DNA of 64,000 nucleotides, taken from NCBI GenBank assembly GCA_029718625.1, contig CM056395.1, positions 19,308,309-19,372,308 of the forward strand, given 5' to 3'. A model generated the notes under the pieces. The model saw only the letters and a program-made list of their open reading frames with translations. It was not told the DNA's origin and searched no databases. The translations under genes and the position numbers were made by a program. How positions within the stretch are numbered: position 1 is the stretch's first letter; every line of letters starts with the position of its first letter. This stretch comes from Synaphobranchus kaupii (lineage: Eukaryota > Chordata > Actinopteri > Anguilliformes > Synaphobranchidae). This document shows, piece by piece, positions 41,401 through 56,400 of the stretch.

Positions 41401-44400
41401 CAGCCCCAACAAAAATCGCAGCTCCCACTACACCTGAAGCTCCAAGTGGAACTGCAGCCCCAAGTACAACCGCAGCTCCCACTACAACCACATCACCCAC
41501 TACAACCACCACTACAACTGCTGTCCAAACTACAACTTCAGCCCCCACTACAACAGCAGCCCCTACTACAACAGCATCTCCCACTACAAGTGCAGCACCC
41601 ACTACAACTGCAAAACCAACTACAACTGCAGCTCCCACTACGAATTCAGCCCCCACTACAACAGCAGTGCCCTCTACAACTGCAGCACCAACAACAACTG
41701 CAGCCCCAACTACAACTTCAGCCCCCGCCTCAAGTGCAGCTCTCACTACATCAGCAGCTTCCACTACAACTGCAGCCCACACTACAACAGCAGCCCCCAC
41801 TACAACTGCAACCCTCACTATAACTGCAGCTCCAACTACAAATTCAGCCCCCACTACAACAGCAGCACCCTCTACAACTGCAGCACCAACAACAACTGCA
41901 GCCCCCACTACAACTGCAACCCTCACTACAACTGCAGCTCCCACTACAACTGCAGCCCTCACTACAACTGCAGCCCCCACTACAACTGCAGCTCCCATTA
42001 CAACTGCAGCCCCCAGTACAACTACAGCCCCCACTACAACAGCAGCCTCCACTAAAACAGCATTTCCCGCTGCAACTGCAGCCCCCACTACAACTACAGC
42101 CCCCACTACAACAGCAGCCTCTACTAAAACAGCATCACCCGCTGCAACTGCAGCACCAACAACAACTGCAGTCCCAACTACAACTTCAGCCTCTACAACA
42201 GCATCTCCCACTACAACTGCAGCACCACCTACAACTGCAGAACCAACTACAACTGCAGCTCCCACTACGAATTCAGCCCCCACTACAACAGCAGCACCCT
42301 CTACAACTGCAGCACCAACAACAACTGCAGCTCCAACTACAACTTCAGCCCCTGCCTCAACTGCATCTCCCACTACATCAGCAGCCTCCACTACAACTGC
42401 AGCCCACACTACAACAGCAGCCCCCACTACAACTGCAGCTCCCACTACAACTGCAGCCCTCACTACAACTGCAGCCCCCACTACAACTGCTGCACCCATT
42501 ACAACAGCAGCCCCCACTAGAACTACAGCCCCCACTACAACAGCAGCACCCTCTACAACTGCAGCACCAACAGCAACTGCAGCCCCAACTACAACTTCAG
42601 CCCCCGCCTCAACTGCAGCTCCCACTACAACTGCAGCTCCAACTACAAATTCAGCCCCCACTACACCCAAAGCTCCAAGTGGAACTGCAGCCCCAAGTAC
42701 AACCGCAGCTCCCACTACAACCACATCACCCACTACAACCACCACTACAACTGCTGTCCATACTACAACTTCAGCCCCCACTACAACAGCAGCCTCTACT
42801 ACAACAGCATCTCCCACTACAACTGCAGCACCCACTACAACTGCAGAACCGACTACAACTGCAGCTCCCACTACGAATTCAGCACCCACTACAACAGCAG
42901 CACCCTCTACAACTGCAGCACCAACAATAACTGCAGCACCAACTACAACTTCAGCCCCCGCCTCAACTGCAGCTCCCACTAAATCAGCAGCCTCCACTAC
43001 AACTGCAGCCCACACTACAACAGCAGCCCCCACTACAACTGCAACCCTCACAACAACTGCAGCTCACACTACAACTGCAGCACCAACAACAACTGCAGTC
43101 CCAACTACAACTTCAGCCTCTACAACAGCATCTCCCACTACAACTGCAGCACCCACTACAACTGCAGAACCGACTACAACTGCAGCTCCCACTACGAATT
43201 CAGCCCCCACTACAACAGCAGCACCCTCTACAACTGCAGCACCAACCACAACAGCAGCCCCAACTACAACTTCAGCCCCCGCCTCAACTGCAGCTCCCAC
43301 AACATCAGCAGCCTCCACTACAACTGCAGCCCACACTACAACAGCAGCCCCCACTACAACTGCAACCCTCACTACAACTGCAGCCCCCACTAAAACAGCC
43401 CCTACTACAACTGCAGCCCCAACAAAAATCGCAGCTCCCACTACACCCAAAGCTCCAAGTGGAACTGCAGCCCCAAGTACAACCGCAGCTCCCACTACAA
43501 CCACATCACCCACTACAACCATCACTACAACTGCTGTCCATACTACAACTTCAGCCCCCACTACAACAGCAGCCTCTACTACAACAGCATCTCCCACTAC
43601 AACTGCAGCACCCACTACAACTGCAGAACCGACTACAACTGCAGCTCCCACTACGAATTCAGCACCCACTACAACAGCAGCACCCTCTACAACTGCAGCA
43701 CCAACAACAACTGCAGCCCCAATTACAACTTCAGCCCCCGCCACAACTGCAGCTCCCACTACATCAGCAGCCTCCACTACAACTGCAGCCCCAACTACAA
43801 CTTCAGCCTCTACAACAGCATCTCCCACTACAACTGCAGCACCCACTACAACTGCAGAAGCAACTACAACTGCAGCTCCCACTACGAATTCAGCCCCGAC
43901 TACAACAGCAGCACCCTCTACAACTGCAGCACCAACAACAACTGCAGCCCCAATTACAACTTCAGCCCCCGCCTCAACTGCAGCTCCCACTACATCAGCA
44001 GCCTCCACTACAACTGCAGCCCCAACTACAACTTCAGCCTCTACTACAACAGCATCTCCCACTACAACTGCAGCACCCACTACAACTGCAGAACCAACTA
44101 CAACTACAGCTCCCACTATGAATTCAGCCCCCACTACAACAGCAGAACCCTCTACAACTGCAGCACCCACTACAACTGCAGAACCAACTACAACTGCAAC
44201 CCTCACTACAACTGCAGCTCCAACTACGAATTCAGCCCCCACTACAACAGCAGCAGCCTCTACAACTGCAGCACCAACAACAACTGCAGCCCCCACTACA
44301 ACTGCAACCCTCACTACAACTGCAGCCCCCACTACAACTACAGCCCCCACTACAACAGCATCCTCCACTAAAACAGCATCACCCGCTGCAACTGCAGCTC

Positions 44401-47400
44401 ACACTACAACTGCAGCACAAACAACAACTGCAGTCCCAACTACAACTTCAGCCTCTACAACAGCATCTCCCACTACAACTGCAGCACCAACAACAACTGC
44501 AGTCCCAACTAAAACTTCAGCCTCTACAACAGCATCTCCCACTACAACTGCAGCACCCACTACAACTGCAGAACCAACTACAACTGCAGCTCCCACTACG
44601 AATTCAGCCCCCACTACAACAGCAGCACCCTCTACAACTGCAGCACCAACAAAAACTGCAGCCCGAACTACAACTTCAGCCCCCACCTCAACTGCAGCTC
44701 CCACTACATCAGCAGCCTCCACTACAACTGCAGCCCACACTACAACAGCAGCCCCCACTACAACTGCAACCCTCACTACAACTGCAGCTCCCACTACAAC
44801 TGCAGCCCACACTACAACTGCAGCCCCCACTACAACTGCAGCTCCCATTACAACTGCAGCCCCCACTACAACTACTGCCCCCACTACAACAGCAGCCTCT
44901 TCTAAAACAGCATCTCCCGCTGCAACTGCAGCTCCCACTAGAACTGCAGCACCAACAACAACTGCAGCCCCAACTACAACTGCAGCTCCCATTACAACAG
45001 CAGCACCAAGTACAAATGCATCCCCAACTACAACTGCAGCTCCCACTACATCAGCAGCCTCCACTACAACTGCAGCCCCCACTAAAACAGCTCCTACTAC
45101 AACTGCAGCCCCAACAAAAATCGCAGCTCCCACTACACCCGAAACTCCAAGTGGAACTGCAGCCCCAAGTACAACCGCAGCTCCCACTACAACCACATCA
45201 CCCACTACAACCACCACTACAACTGCTGTCCATACTACAACTGCAGAACCGACTACAACTGCAGCTCCCACTACGAATTCAGCACCCACTACAACAGCAG
45301 CACCCTCTACAACTGCAGCACCAACAACAACTGCAGCCCCAACTACAACTTCAGCCCCCGCCTCAACTGCAGCTCCCACTACATCAACAGCCTCCACTAC
45401 AACTACAGCCCACACTGCAACAGCAGCCCCCACTACAACTGAAACCCTCACTACAACTGCAGCTCACACTACAACTGCAGCACCAACAACAACTGCAGTC
45501 CCAACTACAACTTCAGCCTCTACAACAGCATCTCCCACTACAACTGCAGCACCCACTACAACTGCAGAACCAACTACAACTGCTGCTCCCACTACAAATT
45601 CAGCCCTCACTACAACAGCAGCACCCTCTACAACTGCAGCACCAACAGCAACTGCAGCCCCAACTACAACTTCAGCCCCCGCCTCAACTGCATCTCCCAC
45701 TACATCAGCAGCCTCCACTACAACTGCAGCCCACACTACAACAGCAGCCCCCACTACAACTGCAGCTCCAACTACGAATTCAGCCCCCACTACAACAGCA
45801 GCAGCCTCTACAACTGCAGCACCAACAACAACTGCAGCCCCCACTACAACTGCAACCCTCACTACAACTGCAGCCCCCACTACAACTACAGCCCCCACTA
45901 CAACAGCATCCTCCACTAAAACAGCATCACCCGCTGCAACTGCAGCTCACACTACAACTGCAGCACAAACAACAACTGCAGTCCCAACTACAACTTCAGC
46001 CTCTACAACAGCATCTCCCACTACAACTGCAGCACCAACAACAACTGCAGTCCCAACTAAAACTTCAGCCTCTACAACAGCATCTCCCACTACAACTGCA
46101 GCACCCACTACAACTGCAGAACCAACTACAACTGCAGCTCCCACTACGAATTCAGCCCCCACTACAACAGCAGCACCCTCTACAACTGCAGCACCAACAA
46201 AAACTGCAGCCCGAACTACAACTTCAGCCCCCACCTCAACTGCAGCTCCCACTACATCAGCAGCCTCCACTACAACTGCAGCCCACACTACAACAGCAGC
46301 CCCCACTACAACTGCAACCCTCACTACAACTGCAGCTCCCACTACAACTGCAGCCCACACTACAACTGCAGCCCCCACTACAACTGCAGCTCCCATTACA
46401 ACTGCAGCCCCCACTACAACTACTGCCCCCACTACAACAGCAGCCTCTTCTAAAACAGCATCTCCCGCTGCAACTGCAGCTCCCACTAGAACTGCAGCAC
46501 CAACAACAACTGCAGCCCCAACTACAACTGCAGCTCCCATTACAACAGCAGCACCAAGTACAACTGCATCCCCAACTACAACTGCAGCTCCCACTACATC
46601 AGCAGCCTCCACTACAACTGCAGCCCCCACTAAAACAGCTCCTACTACAACTGCAGCCCCAACAAAAATCGCAGCTCCCACTACACCCGAAACTCCAAGT
46701 GGAACTGCAGCCCCAAGTACAACCGCAGCTCCCACTACAACCACATCACCCACTACAACCACCACTACAACTGCTGTCCATACTACAACTGCAGAACCGA
46801 CTACAACTGCAGCTCCCACTACGAATTCAGCACCCACTACAACAGCAGCACCCTCTACAACTGCAGCACCAACAACAACTGCAGCCCCAACTACAACTTC
46901 AGCCCCCGCCTCAACTGCAGCTCCCACTACATCAACAGCCTCCACTACAACTACAGCCCACACTGCAACAGCAGCCCCCACTACAACTGAAACCCTCACT
47001 ACAACTGCAGCTCACACTACAACTGCAGCACCAACAACAACTGCAGTCCCAACTACAACTTCAGCCTCTACAACAGCATCTCCCACTACAACTGCAGCAC
47101 CCACTACAACTGCAGAACCAACTACAACTGCTGCTCCCACTACAAATTCAGCCCTCACTACAACAGCAACACCCTCTACAACTGCAGCACCAACAGCAAC
47201 TGCAGCCCCAACTACAACTTCAGCCCCCGCCTCAACTGCATCTCCCACTACATCAGCAGCCTCCACTACAACTGCAGCCCACACTACAACAGCAGCCCCC
47301 ACTACAACTGCAGCTCCCACTACAACTGCAGCCCTCACTACAACTGCAGCCCCCACTACAACTACAGCCCCCACTACAACAGCAGCCTCCACTAAAACAG

Positions 47401-50400
47401 CATCTCCCGCTGCAACTGCAGCTCACACTACAACTGCAGCACAAACAACAACTGCAGTCCCAACTACAACTTCAGCCTCTACAACAGCATCTCCCACTAC
47501 AACTGCAGCACCAACAACAACTGCAGTCCCAACTACTTCAGCCTCTCCAACAGCATCTCCCACTACAACTACAGAACCAACTACAACTGCAGCTCCCACT
47601 ACGAATTCAGCCCCCACTACAACAGCAGCACCCTCTACAACTGCAGCACCAACAACAACTGCAGCCCCAACTACAACTTCAGCCCACACTACAACAGCAG
47701 CCCCCACTACAACTGAAACCCTCACTACAACTGCAGCTCCCACTACAACTGCAGCCCACAGTACAACTGCAGCCCCCACTACAACTGCAGCTCCCATTAC
47801 AACTGCAGCCCCCACTACAACTACAGCCCCCACTACAACAGCAGCCTCTACTATAACAGCATCTCCCGCTGCGACTGCAGCTCCCACTACAACTGCAGCG
47901 CCAACAACAACTGCAGCCCCAACTACAACTGCAGCCCTCACTACAACTGCAGCCCTCACTACAACTGCAGCCCCCACTACAACTGCAGCTCCCATTACAA
48001 CAGCAGCACCAAGTACAACTGCATACCCAACTACAACTGCAGCTCCCACTAAAACAGCCCCTACTACAACTGCAGCCCCAACAAAAATCGCAGCTCCCAC
48101 TACACCCAAAGCTCCAAGTGGAACTGCAGCCGCAAGTACAACCGCAGCTCCCACTACAACCACATCACCCACTACAACCACCACTACAACTGCTGTCCAT
48201 ACTACAACTTCAGCCCCCACTACAACAGCAGCCTCTACTACAACAGCATCTCCCACTACAACTGCAGCACCCACTACAACTGCAGAACCGACTACAACTG
48301 CAGCTCCCACTACGAATTCAGCACCCACTACAACAGCAGCACCCTCTACAACTGCAGCACCAACTACAACTTCAGCCCCCGCCTCAACTGCAGATCCCAC
48401 TACATCAGCAGCCTCCACTACAACTACAGCCCACACTGCAACAGCAGCCGCCACTACAACTGCAACCCTCACTACAACTGCAGCTCACACTACGAATTCA
48501 GCCCCCACTACAACAGCAGCACCCTCTACAACTGCAGCACCAACCACAACAGCAGCCCCAACTACAACTTCAGCCCCCGCCTCAACTGCAGCTCCCACTA
48601 CATCAGCAGCCTCCACTACAACTGCAGCCCACACTACAACAGCAGCCCCCACTACAACTGCAACCCTCACTACAACTGCAGCCCCCACTAAAACAGCCCC
48701 TACTACAACTGCAGCCCCAACAAAAATCGCAGCTCCCACTACACCCAAAGCTCCAAGTGGAACTGCAGCCCCAAGTACAACCGCAGCTCCCACTACAACC
48801 ACATCACCCACTACAACCATCACTACAACTGCAGTCCATACTACAACTTCAGCCCCCACTACAACAGCAGCCTCTACTACAACAGCATCTCCCACTACAA
48901 CTGCAGTACCCACTACAACTGCAGAACCGACTACAACTGCAGCTCCCACTACGAATTCAGCACCCACTACAACAGCAGCACCCTCTACAACTGCAGCACC
49001 AACAACAACTGCAGCCCCAATTACAACTTCAGCCCCCGCCACAACTGCAGCTCCCACTACATCAGCAGCCTCCACTACAACTGCAGCCCCAACTACTACT
49101 TCAGCCTCTACAACAGCATCTCCCACTACAACTGCAGCACCCACTACAACTGCAGAAGCAACTACAACTGCAGCTCCCACTACGAATTCAGCCCCGACTA
49201 CAACAGCAGCACCCTCTACAACTGCAGCACCAACAACAACTGCAGCCCCAATTACAACTTCAGCCCCCGCCTCAACTGCAGCTCCCACTACATCAGCAGC
49301 CTCCACTACAACTGCAGCCCCAACTACAACTTCAGCCTCTACTACAACAGCATCTCCCACTACAACTGCAGCACCCACTACAACTGCAGAACCAACTACA
49401 ACTACAGCTCCCACTATGAATTCAGCCCCCACTACAACAGCAGAACCCTCTACAACTGCAGCACCCACTACAACTGCAGAACCAACTACAACTGCAACCC
49501 TCACTACAACTGCAGCTCCAACTACGAATTCAGCCCCCACTACAACAGCAGCAGCCTCTACAACTGCAGCACCAACAACAACTGCAGCCCCCACTACAAC
49601 TGCAACCCTCACTACAACTGCAGCCCCCACTACAACTACAGCCCCCACTACAACTACAGCCCCCACTACAACAGCATCCTCCCCTAAAACAGCATCACCC
49701 GCTGCAACTGCAGCTCACACTACAACTGCAGCACAAACAACAACTGCAGTCCCAACTACAACTTCAGCCTCTACAACAGCATCTCCCACTACAACTGCAG
49801 CACCAACAACAACTGCAGTCCCAACTAAAACTTCAGCCTCTACAACAGCATCTCCCACTACAACTGCAGCACCCACTACAACTGCAGAACCAACTACAAC
49901 TGCAGCTCCCACTACGAATTCAGCCCCCACTACAACAGCAGCACCCTCTACAACTGCAGCACCAACAAAAACTGCAGCCCGAACTACAACTTCAGCCCCC
50001 ACCTCAACTGCAGCTCCCACTACATCAGCAGCCTCCACTACAACTGCAGCCCACACTACAACAGCAGCCCCCACTACAACTGCAACCCTCACTACAACTG
50101 CAGCTCCCACTACAACTGCAGCCCACACTACAACTGCAGCCCCCACTACAACTGCAGCTCCCATTACAACTGCAGCCCCCACTACAACTACTGCCCCCAC
50201 TACAACAGCAGCCTCTTCTAAAACAGCATCTCCCGCTGCAACTGCAGCTCCCACTAGAACTGCAGCACCAACAACAACTGCAGCCCCAACTACAACTGCA
50301 GCTCCCATTACAACAGCAGCACCAAGTACAACTGCATCCCCAACTACAACTTCAGCTCCCACTACATCAGCAGCCTCCACTACAACTGCAGCCCCCACTA

Positions 50401-53400
50401 AAACAGCTCCTACTACAACTGCAGCCCCAACAAAAATCGCAGCTCCCACTACATCCGAAACTCCAAGTGGAACTGCAGCCCCAAGTACAACCGCAGCTCC
50501 CACTACAACCACATCACCCACTACAACCACCACTACAACTGCTGTCCATACTACAACTGCAGAACCGACTACAACTGCAGCTCCCACTACGAATTCAGCA
50601 CCCACTACAACAGCAGCACCCTCTACAACTGCAGCACCAACAACAACTGCAGCCCCAACTACAACTTCAGCCCCCGCCTCAACTGCAGCTCCCACTACAT
50701 CAACAGCCTCCACTACAACTACAGCCCACACTGCAACAGCAGCCCCCACTACAACTGAAACCCTCACTACAACTGCAGCTCACACTACAACTGCAGCACC
50801 AACAACAACTGCAGTCCCAACTACAACTTCAGCCTCTACAACAGCATCTCCCACTACAACTGCAGCACCCACTACAACTGCAGAACCAACTACAACTGCT
50901 GCTCCCACTACAAATTCAGCCCTCACTACAACAGCAGCACCCTCTACAACTGCAGCACCAACAACAACTGCAGCCCCAACTACAACTTCAGCCCCCGCCT
51001 CAACTGCATCTCCCACTACATCAGCAGCCTCCACTACAACTGCAGCCCACACTACAACAGCAGCCCCCACTACAACTGCAGCTCCCACTACAACTGCAGC
51101 CCTCACTACAACTGCAGCCCCCACTACAACTACAGCCCCCACTACAACAGCAGCCTCCACTAAAACAGCATCTCCCGCTGCAACTGCAGCTCACACTACA
51201 ACTGCAGTCCCAACTACAACTTCAGCCTCTACAACAGCATCTCCCACTACAACTGCAGCACCAACAACAACTGCAGTCCCAACTACTTCAGCCTCTCCAA
51301 CAGCATCTCCCACTACAACTACAGAACCAACTACAACTGCAGCTCCCACTACGAATTCAGCCCCCACTACAACAGCAGCACCCTCTACAACTGCAGCACC
51401 AACAACAACTGCAGCCCCAACTACAACTTCAGCCCACACTACAACAGCAGCCCCCACTACAACTGAAACCCTCACTACAACTGCAGCTCCCACTACAACT
51501 GCAGCCCACAGTACAACTGCAGCCCCCACTACAACTGCAGCTCCCATTACAACTGCAGCCCCCACTACAACTACAGCCCCCACTACAACAGCAGCCTCTA
51601 CTATAACAGCATCTCCCGCTGCAACTGCAGCTCCCACTACAACTGCAGCGCCAACAACAACTGCAGCCCCAACTACAACTGCAGCCCTCACTACAACTGC
51701 AGCCCTCACTACAACTGCAGCCCCCACTACAACTGCAGCTCCCATTACAACAGCAGCACCAAGTACAACTGCATACCCAACTACAACTGCAGCTCCCACT
51801 AAAACAGCCCCTACTACAACTGCAGCCCCAACAAAAATCGCAGCTCCCACTACACCCAAAGCTCCAAGTGGAACTGCAGCCGCAAGTACAACCGCAGCTC
51901 CCACTACAACCACATCACCCACTACAACCACCACTACAACTGCTGTCCATACTACAACTTCAGCCCCCACTACAACAGCAGCCTCTACTACAACAGCATC
52001 TCCCACTACAACTGCAGCACCCACTACAACTGCAGAACCGACTACAACTGCAGCTCCCACTACGAATTCAGCACCCACTACAACAGCAGCACCCTCTACA
52101 ACTGCAGCACCAACTACAACTTCAGCCCCCGCCTCAACTGCAGATCCCACTACATCAGCAGCCTCCACTACAACTACAGCCCACACTGCAACAGCAGCCG
52201 CCACTACAACTGCAACCCTCACTACAACTGCAGCTCACACTACAACTGCAGCACCAACAACAACTGCAGTCCCAACTACAACTTCAGCCTCTACAACAGC
52301 ATCTCCCACTACAACTGCAGCACCCACTACAACTGCAGAACCAACTACAACTACAGCTCCCACTACGAATTCAGCCCCCACTACAACAGCAGCACCCTCT
52401 ACAACTGCAGCACCAACAACAACTGCAGCCCCAACTACAACTTCAGCCCCCGCCTCAACTGCATCTCCCACTACATCAGCAGCCTCCACTACAACTGCAG
52501 CCCACACTACAACAGCAGCCCCCACTACAACTGCAGCTCCCACTACAACTGCAGCCCTCACTACAACTGCAGCCCCCACTACAACTACAGCCCCCACTAC
52601 AACAGCAGCCTCCACTAAAACAGCATCTCCCACTACAACTGCAGCACAAACAACAACTGCAGTCCCAACTACAACTTCAGCCTCTACAACAGCATCTCCC
52701 ACTACAACTGCAGCACCAACAACAACTGCAGTCCCAACTACAACTTCAGCCTCTACAGCAGCATCTCCCACTACAACTGCAGCACCCACTACAACTGCAG
52801 AACCAACTACAACTGCAGCTCCCACTACGAATCCAGCCCCCACTACAACAGCAGCACCCTCTACAACTGCAGCACCAACAACAACTGCAGCCCCAACTAC
52901 AACTTCAGCCCCCACCTCAACTGCAGCTCCCACTACATCAGCAGCCTCCACTACAACTGCAGCCCACACTACAACAGCAGCCCCCACTACAACTGCAACC
53001 CTCACTACAACTGCAGCCCCCACTACAACTGCAGCTCCCACTACAACTGCAGCCCTCACTACAACTGCAGCCCCCAATACAACTACAGCCCCCACTACAA
53101 CAGCAGCCTCCACTAAAACAGCATCTCCCGCTGCAACTGCAGCTCACACTACAACTGCAGCACAAACAACAACTGCAGTCCCAACTACAACTTCAGCCTC
53201 TACAACAGCATCTCCCACTACAACTGCAGCACCAACAACAACTGTAGTCCCAACTACAACTTCAGCCTCTACAACAGCATCTCCCACTACAACTGCAGCA
53301 CCAACAACAACTGCAGTCCCAACTACTTCAGCCTCTCCAACAGCATCTCCCACTACAACTACAGAACCAACTACAACTGCAGCTCCCACTACGAATTCAG

Positions 53401-56400
53401 CCCCCACTACAACAGCAGCACCCTCTACAACTGCAGCACCAACAACAACTGCAGCCCCAACTACAACTTCAGCCCACACTACAACAGCAGCCCCCACTAC
53501 AACTGAAACCCTCACTACAACTGCAGCTCCCACTACAACTGCAGCCCACAGTACAACTGCAGCCCCCACTACAACTGCAGCTCCCATTACAACTGCAGCC
53601 CCCACTACAACTACAGCCCCCACTACAACAGCAGCCTCTACTATAACAGCATCTCCCGCTGCAACTGCAGCTCCCACTACAACTGCAGCGCCAACAACAA
53701 CTGCAGCCCCAACTACAACTGCAGCCCTCACTACAACTGCAGCCCTCACTACAACTGCAGCCCCCACTACAACTGCAGCTCCCATTACAACAGCAGCACC
53801 AAGTACAACTGCATACCCAACTACAACTGCAGCTCCCACTAAAACAGCCCCTACTACAACTGCAGCCCCAACAAAAATCGCAGCTCCCACTACACCCAAA
53901 GCTCCAAGTGGAACTGCAGCCGCAAGTACAACCGCAGCTCCCACTACAACCACATCACCCACTACAACCACCACTACAACTGCTGTCCATACTACAACTT
54001 CAGCCCCCACTACAACAGCAGCCTCTACTACAACAGCATCTCCCACTACAACTGCAGCACCCACTACAACTGCAGAACCGACTACAACTGCAGCTCCCAC
54101 TACGAATTCAGCACCCACTACAACAGCAGCACCCTCTACAACTGCAGCACCAACTACAACTTCAGCCCCCGCCTCAACTGCAGATCCCACTACATCAGCA
54201 GCCTCCACTACAACTACAGCCCACACTGCAACAGCAGCCGCCACTACAACTGCAACCCTCACTACAACTGCAGCTCACACTACAACTGCAGCACCAACAA
54301 CAACTGCAGTCCCAACTACAACTTCAGCCTCTACAACAGCATCTCCCACTACAACTGCAGCACCCACTACAACTGCAGAACCAACTACAACTACAGCTCC
54401 CACTACGAATTCAGCCCCCACTACAACAGCAGCACCCTCTACAACTGCAGCACCAACAACAACTGCAGCCCCAACTACAACTTCAGCCCCCGCCTCAACT
54501 GCATCTCCCACTACATCAGCAGCCTCCACTACAACTGCAGCCCACACTACAACAGCAGCCCCCACTACAACTGCAGCTCCCACTACAACTGCAGCCCTCA
54601 CTACAACTGCAGCCCCCACTACAACTACAGCCCCCACTACAACAGCAGCCTCCACTAAAACAGCATCTCCCACTACAACTGCAGCACAAACAACAACTGC
54701 AGTCCCAACTACAACTTCAGCCTCTACAACAGCATCTCCCACTACAACTGCAGCACCAACAACAACTGCAGTCCCAACTACAACTTCAGCCTCTACAGCA
54801 GCATCTCCCACTACAACTGCAGCACCCACTACAACTGCAGAACCAACTACAACTGCAGCTCCCACTACGAATCCAGCCACCACTACAACAGCAGCACCCT
54901 CTACAACTGCAGCACCAACAACAACTGCAGCCCCAACTACAACTTCAGCCCCCACCTCAACTGCAGCTCCCACTACATCAGCAGCCTCCACTACAACTGC
55001 AGCCCACACTACAACAGCAGCCCCCACTACAACTGCAACCCTCACTACAACTGCAGCCCCCACTACAACTGCAGCTCCCACTACAACTGCAGCCCTCACT
55101 ACAACTGCAGCCCCCAATACAACTACAGCCCCCACTACAACAGCAGCCTCCACTAAAACAGCATCTCCCGCTGCAACTGCAGCTCACACTACAACTGCAG
55201 CACAAACAACAACTGCAGTCCCAACTACAACTTCAGCCTCTACAACAGCATCTCCCACTACAACTGCAGCACCAACAACAACTGTAGTCCCAACTACAAC
55301 TTCAGCCTCTACAACAGCATCTCCCACTACAACTGCAGCACCCACTACAACTGCAGAACCAACTACAACTGCAGCTCCCACTACGAATTCAGGCCCCACT
55401 ACAACAGCAGCACCCTCTACAACTGCAGCACCAACAACAACTGCAGCCCCAACTACAACTTCAGCCCCCACCTCAACTGCAGCTCCCACTACATCAGCAG
55501 CCTCCACTACAACTGCAGCCCACACTACAACAGCAGCCCCCACTACAACTGCAACCCCCACTAAAACAGCCCCTACTACAACTGCAGCCCCAACAAAAAT
55601 CGCAGCTCCCACTACACCCAAAGCTCCAAGTGGAACTGCAGCCGCAAGTACAACCGCAGCTCCCACTACAACCACATCACCCACTACAACCAGCACTACA
55701 ACTGCTGTCCATACTACAACTTCAGCCCCCACTACAACAGCAGCCTCTACTACAACAGCATCTCCCACTACAACTGCAGCACCCACTACAACTGCAGAAC
55801 CGACTACAACTGCAGCTCCCACTACGAATTCAGCACCCACTACAACAGCAGCACCCTCTACAACTGCAGCCCCAACTACAACTTCAGCCCCCGCCTCAAC
55901 TGCATCTCCCACTACATCAGCAGCCTCCACTACAACTGCAGCCCACACTACAACAGCAGCTCCCACTACAACTGCAGCCCTCACTACAACTGCAGCGCCC
56001 ACTACAACTACAGCCCCCACTACAACAGCAGCCTCCACTAAAACAGCATCTCCCGCTGCAACTGCAGCTCACACTACAACTGCAGCACAAACAACAACTG
56101 CAGTCCCAACTACAACTTCAGCCTGTACAACAGAATCTCCCACTACAACTGCAGCACCCACTACAACTGCAGAACCGACTACAACTGCAGCTCCCACTAC
56201 GAATTCAGCCCCGACTACAACAGCATCTCCCACTACAACTGCAGCACCAACAACAACTGCAGTCCCAACTACAACTTCAGCCTCTACAACAGCATCTCCC
56301 ACTACAACTGCAGCACCCACTACAACTGCAGAACCAACTACAACTGCAGCTCCCACTATGAATTCAGCCCCCACTACAACAGCAGCACCCTCTACAACTG

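Noticed and set aside
45016..47856. + strand ORF of 946 codons rich in L, Q, P (and 24708-26207, 34791-36287, 37641-39140, 51868-53247)
   Set aside because: Alternate phase of the same repeat (P-P-L-Q-L-Q). Its start and stop codons fall at random variant units, and the Thr-rich phase stays open across all of them.
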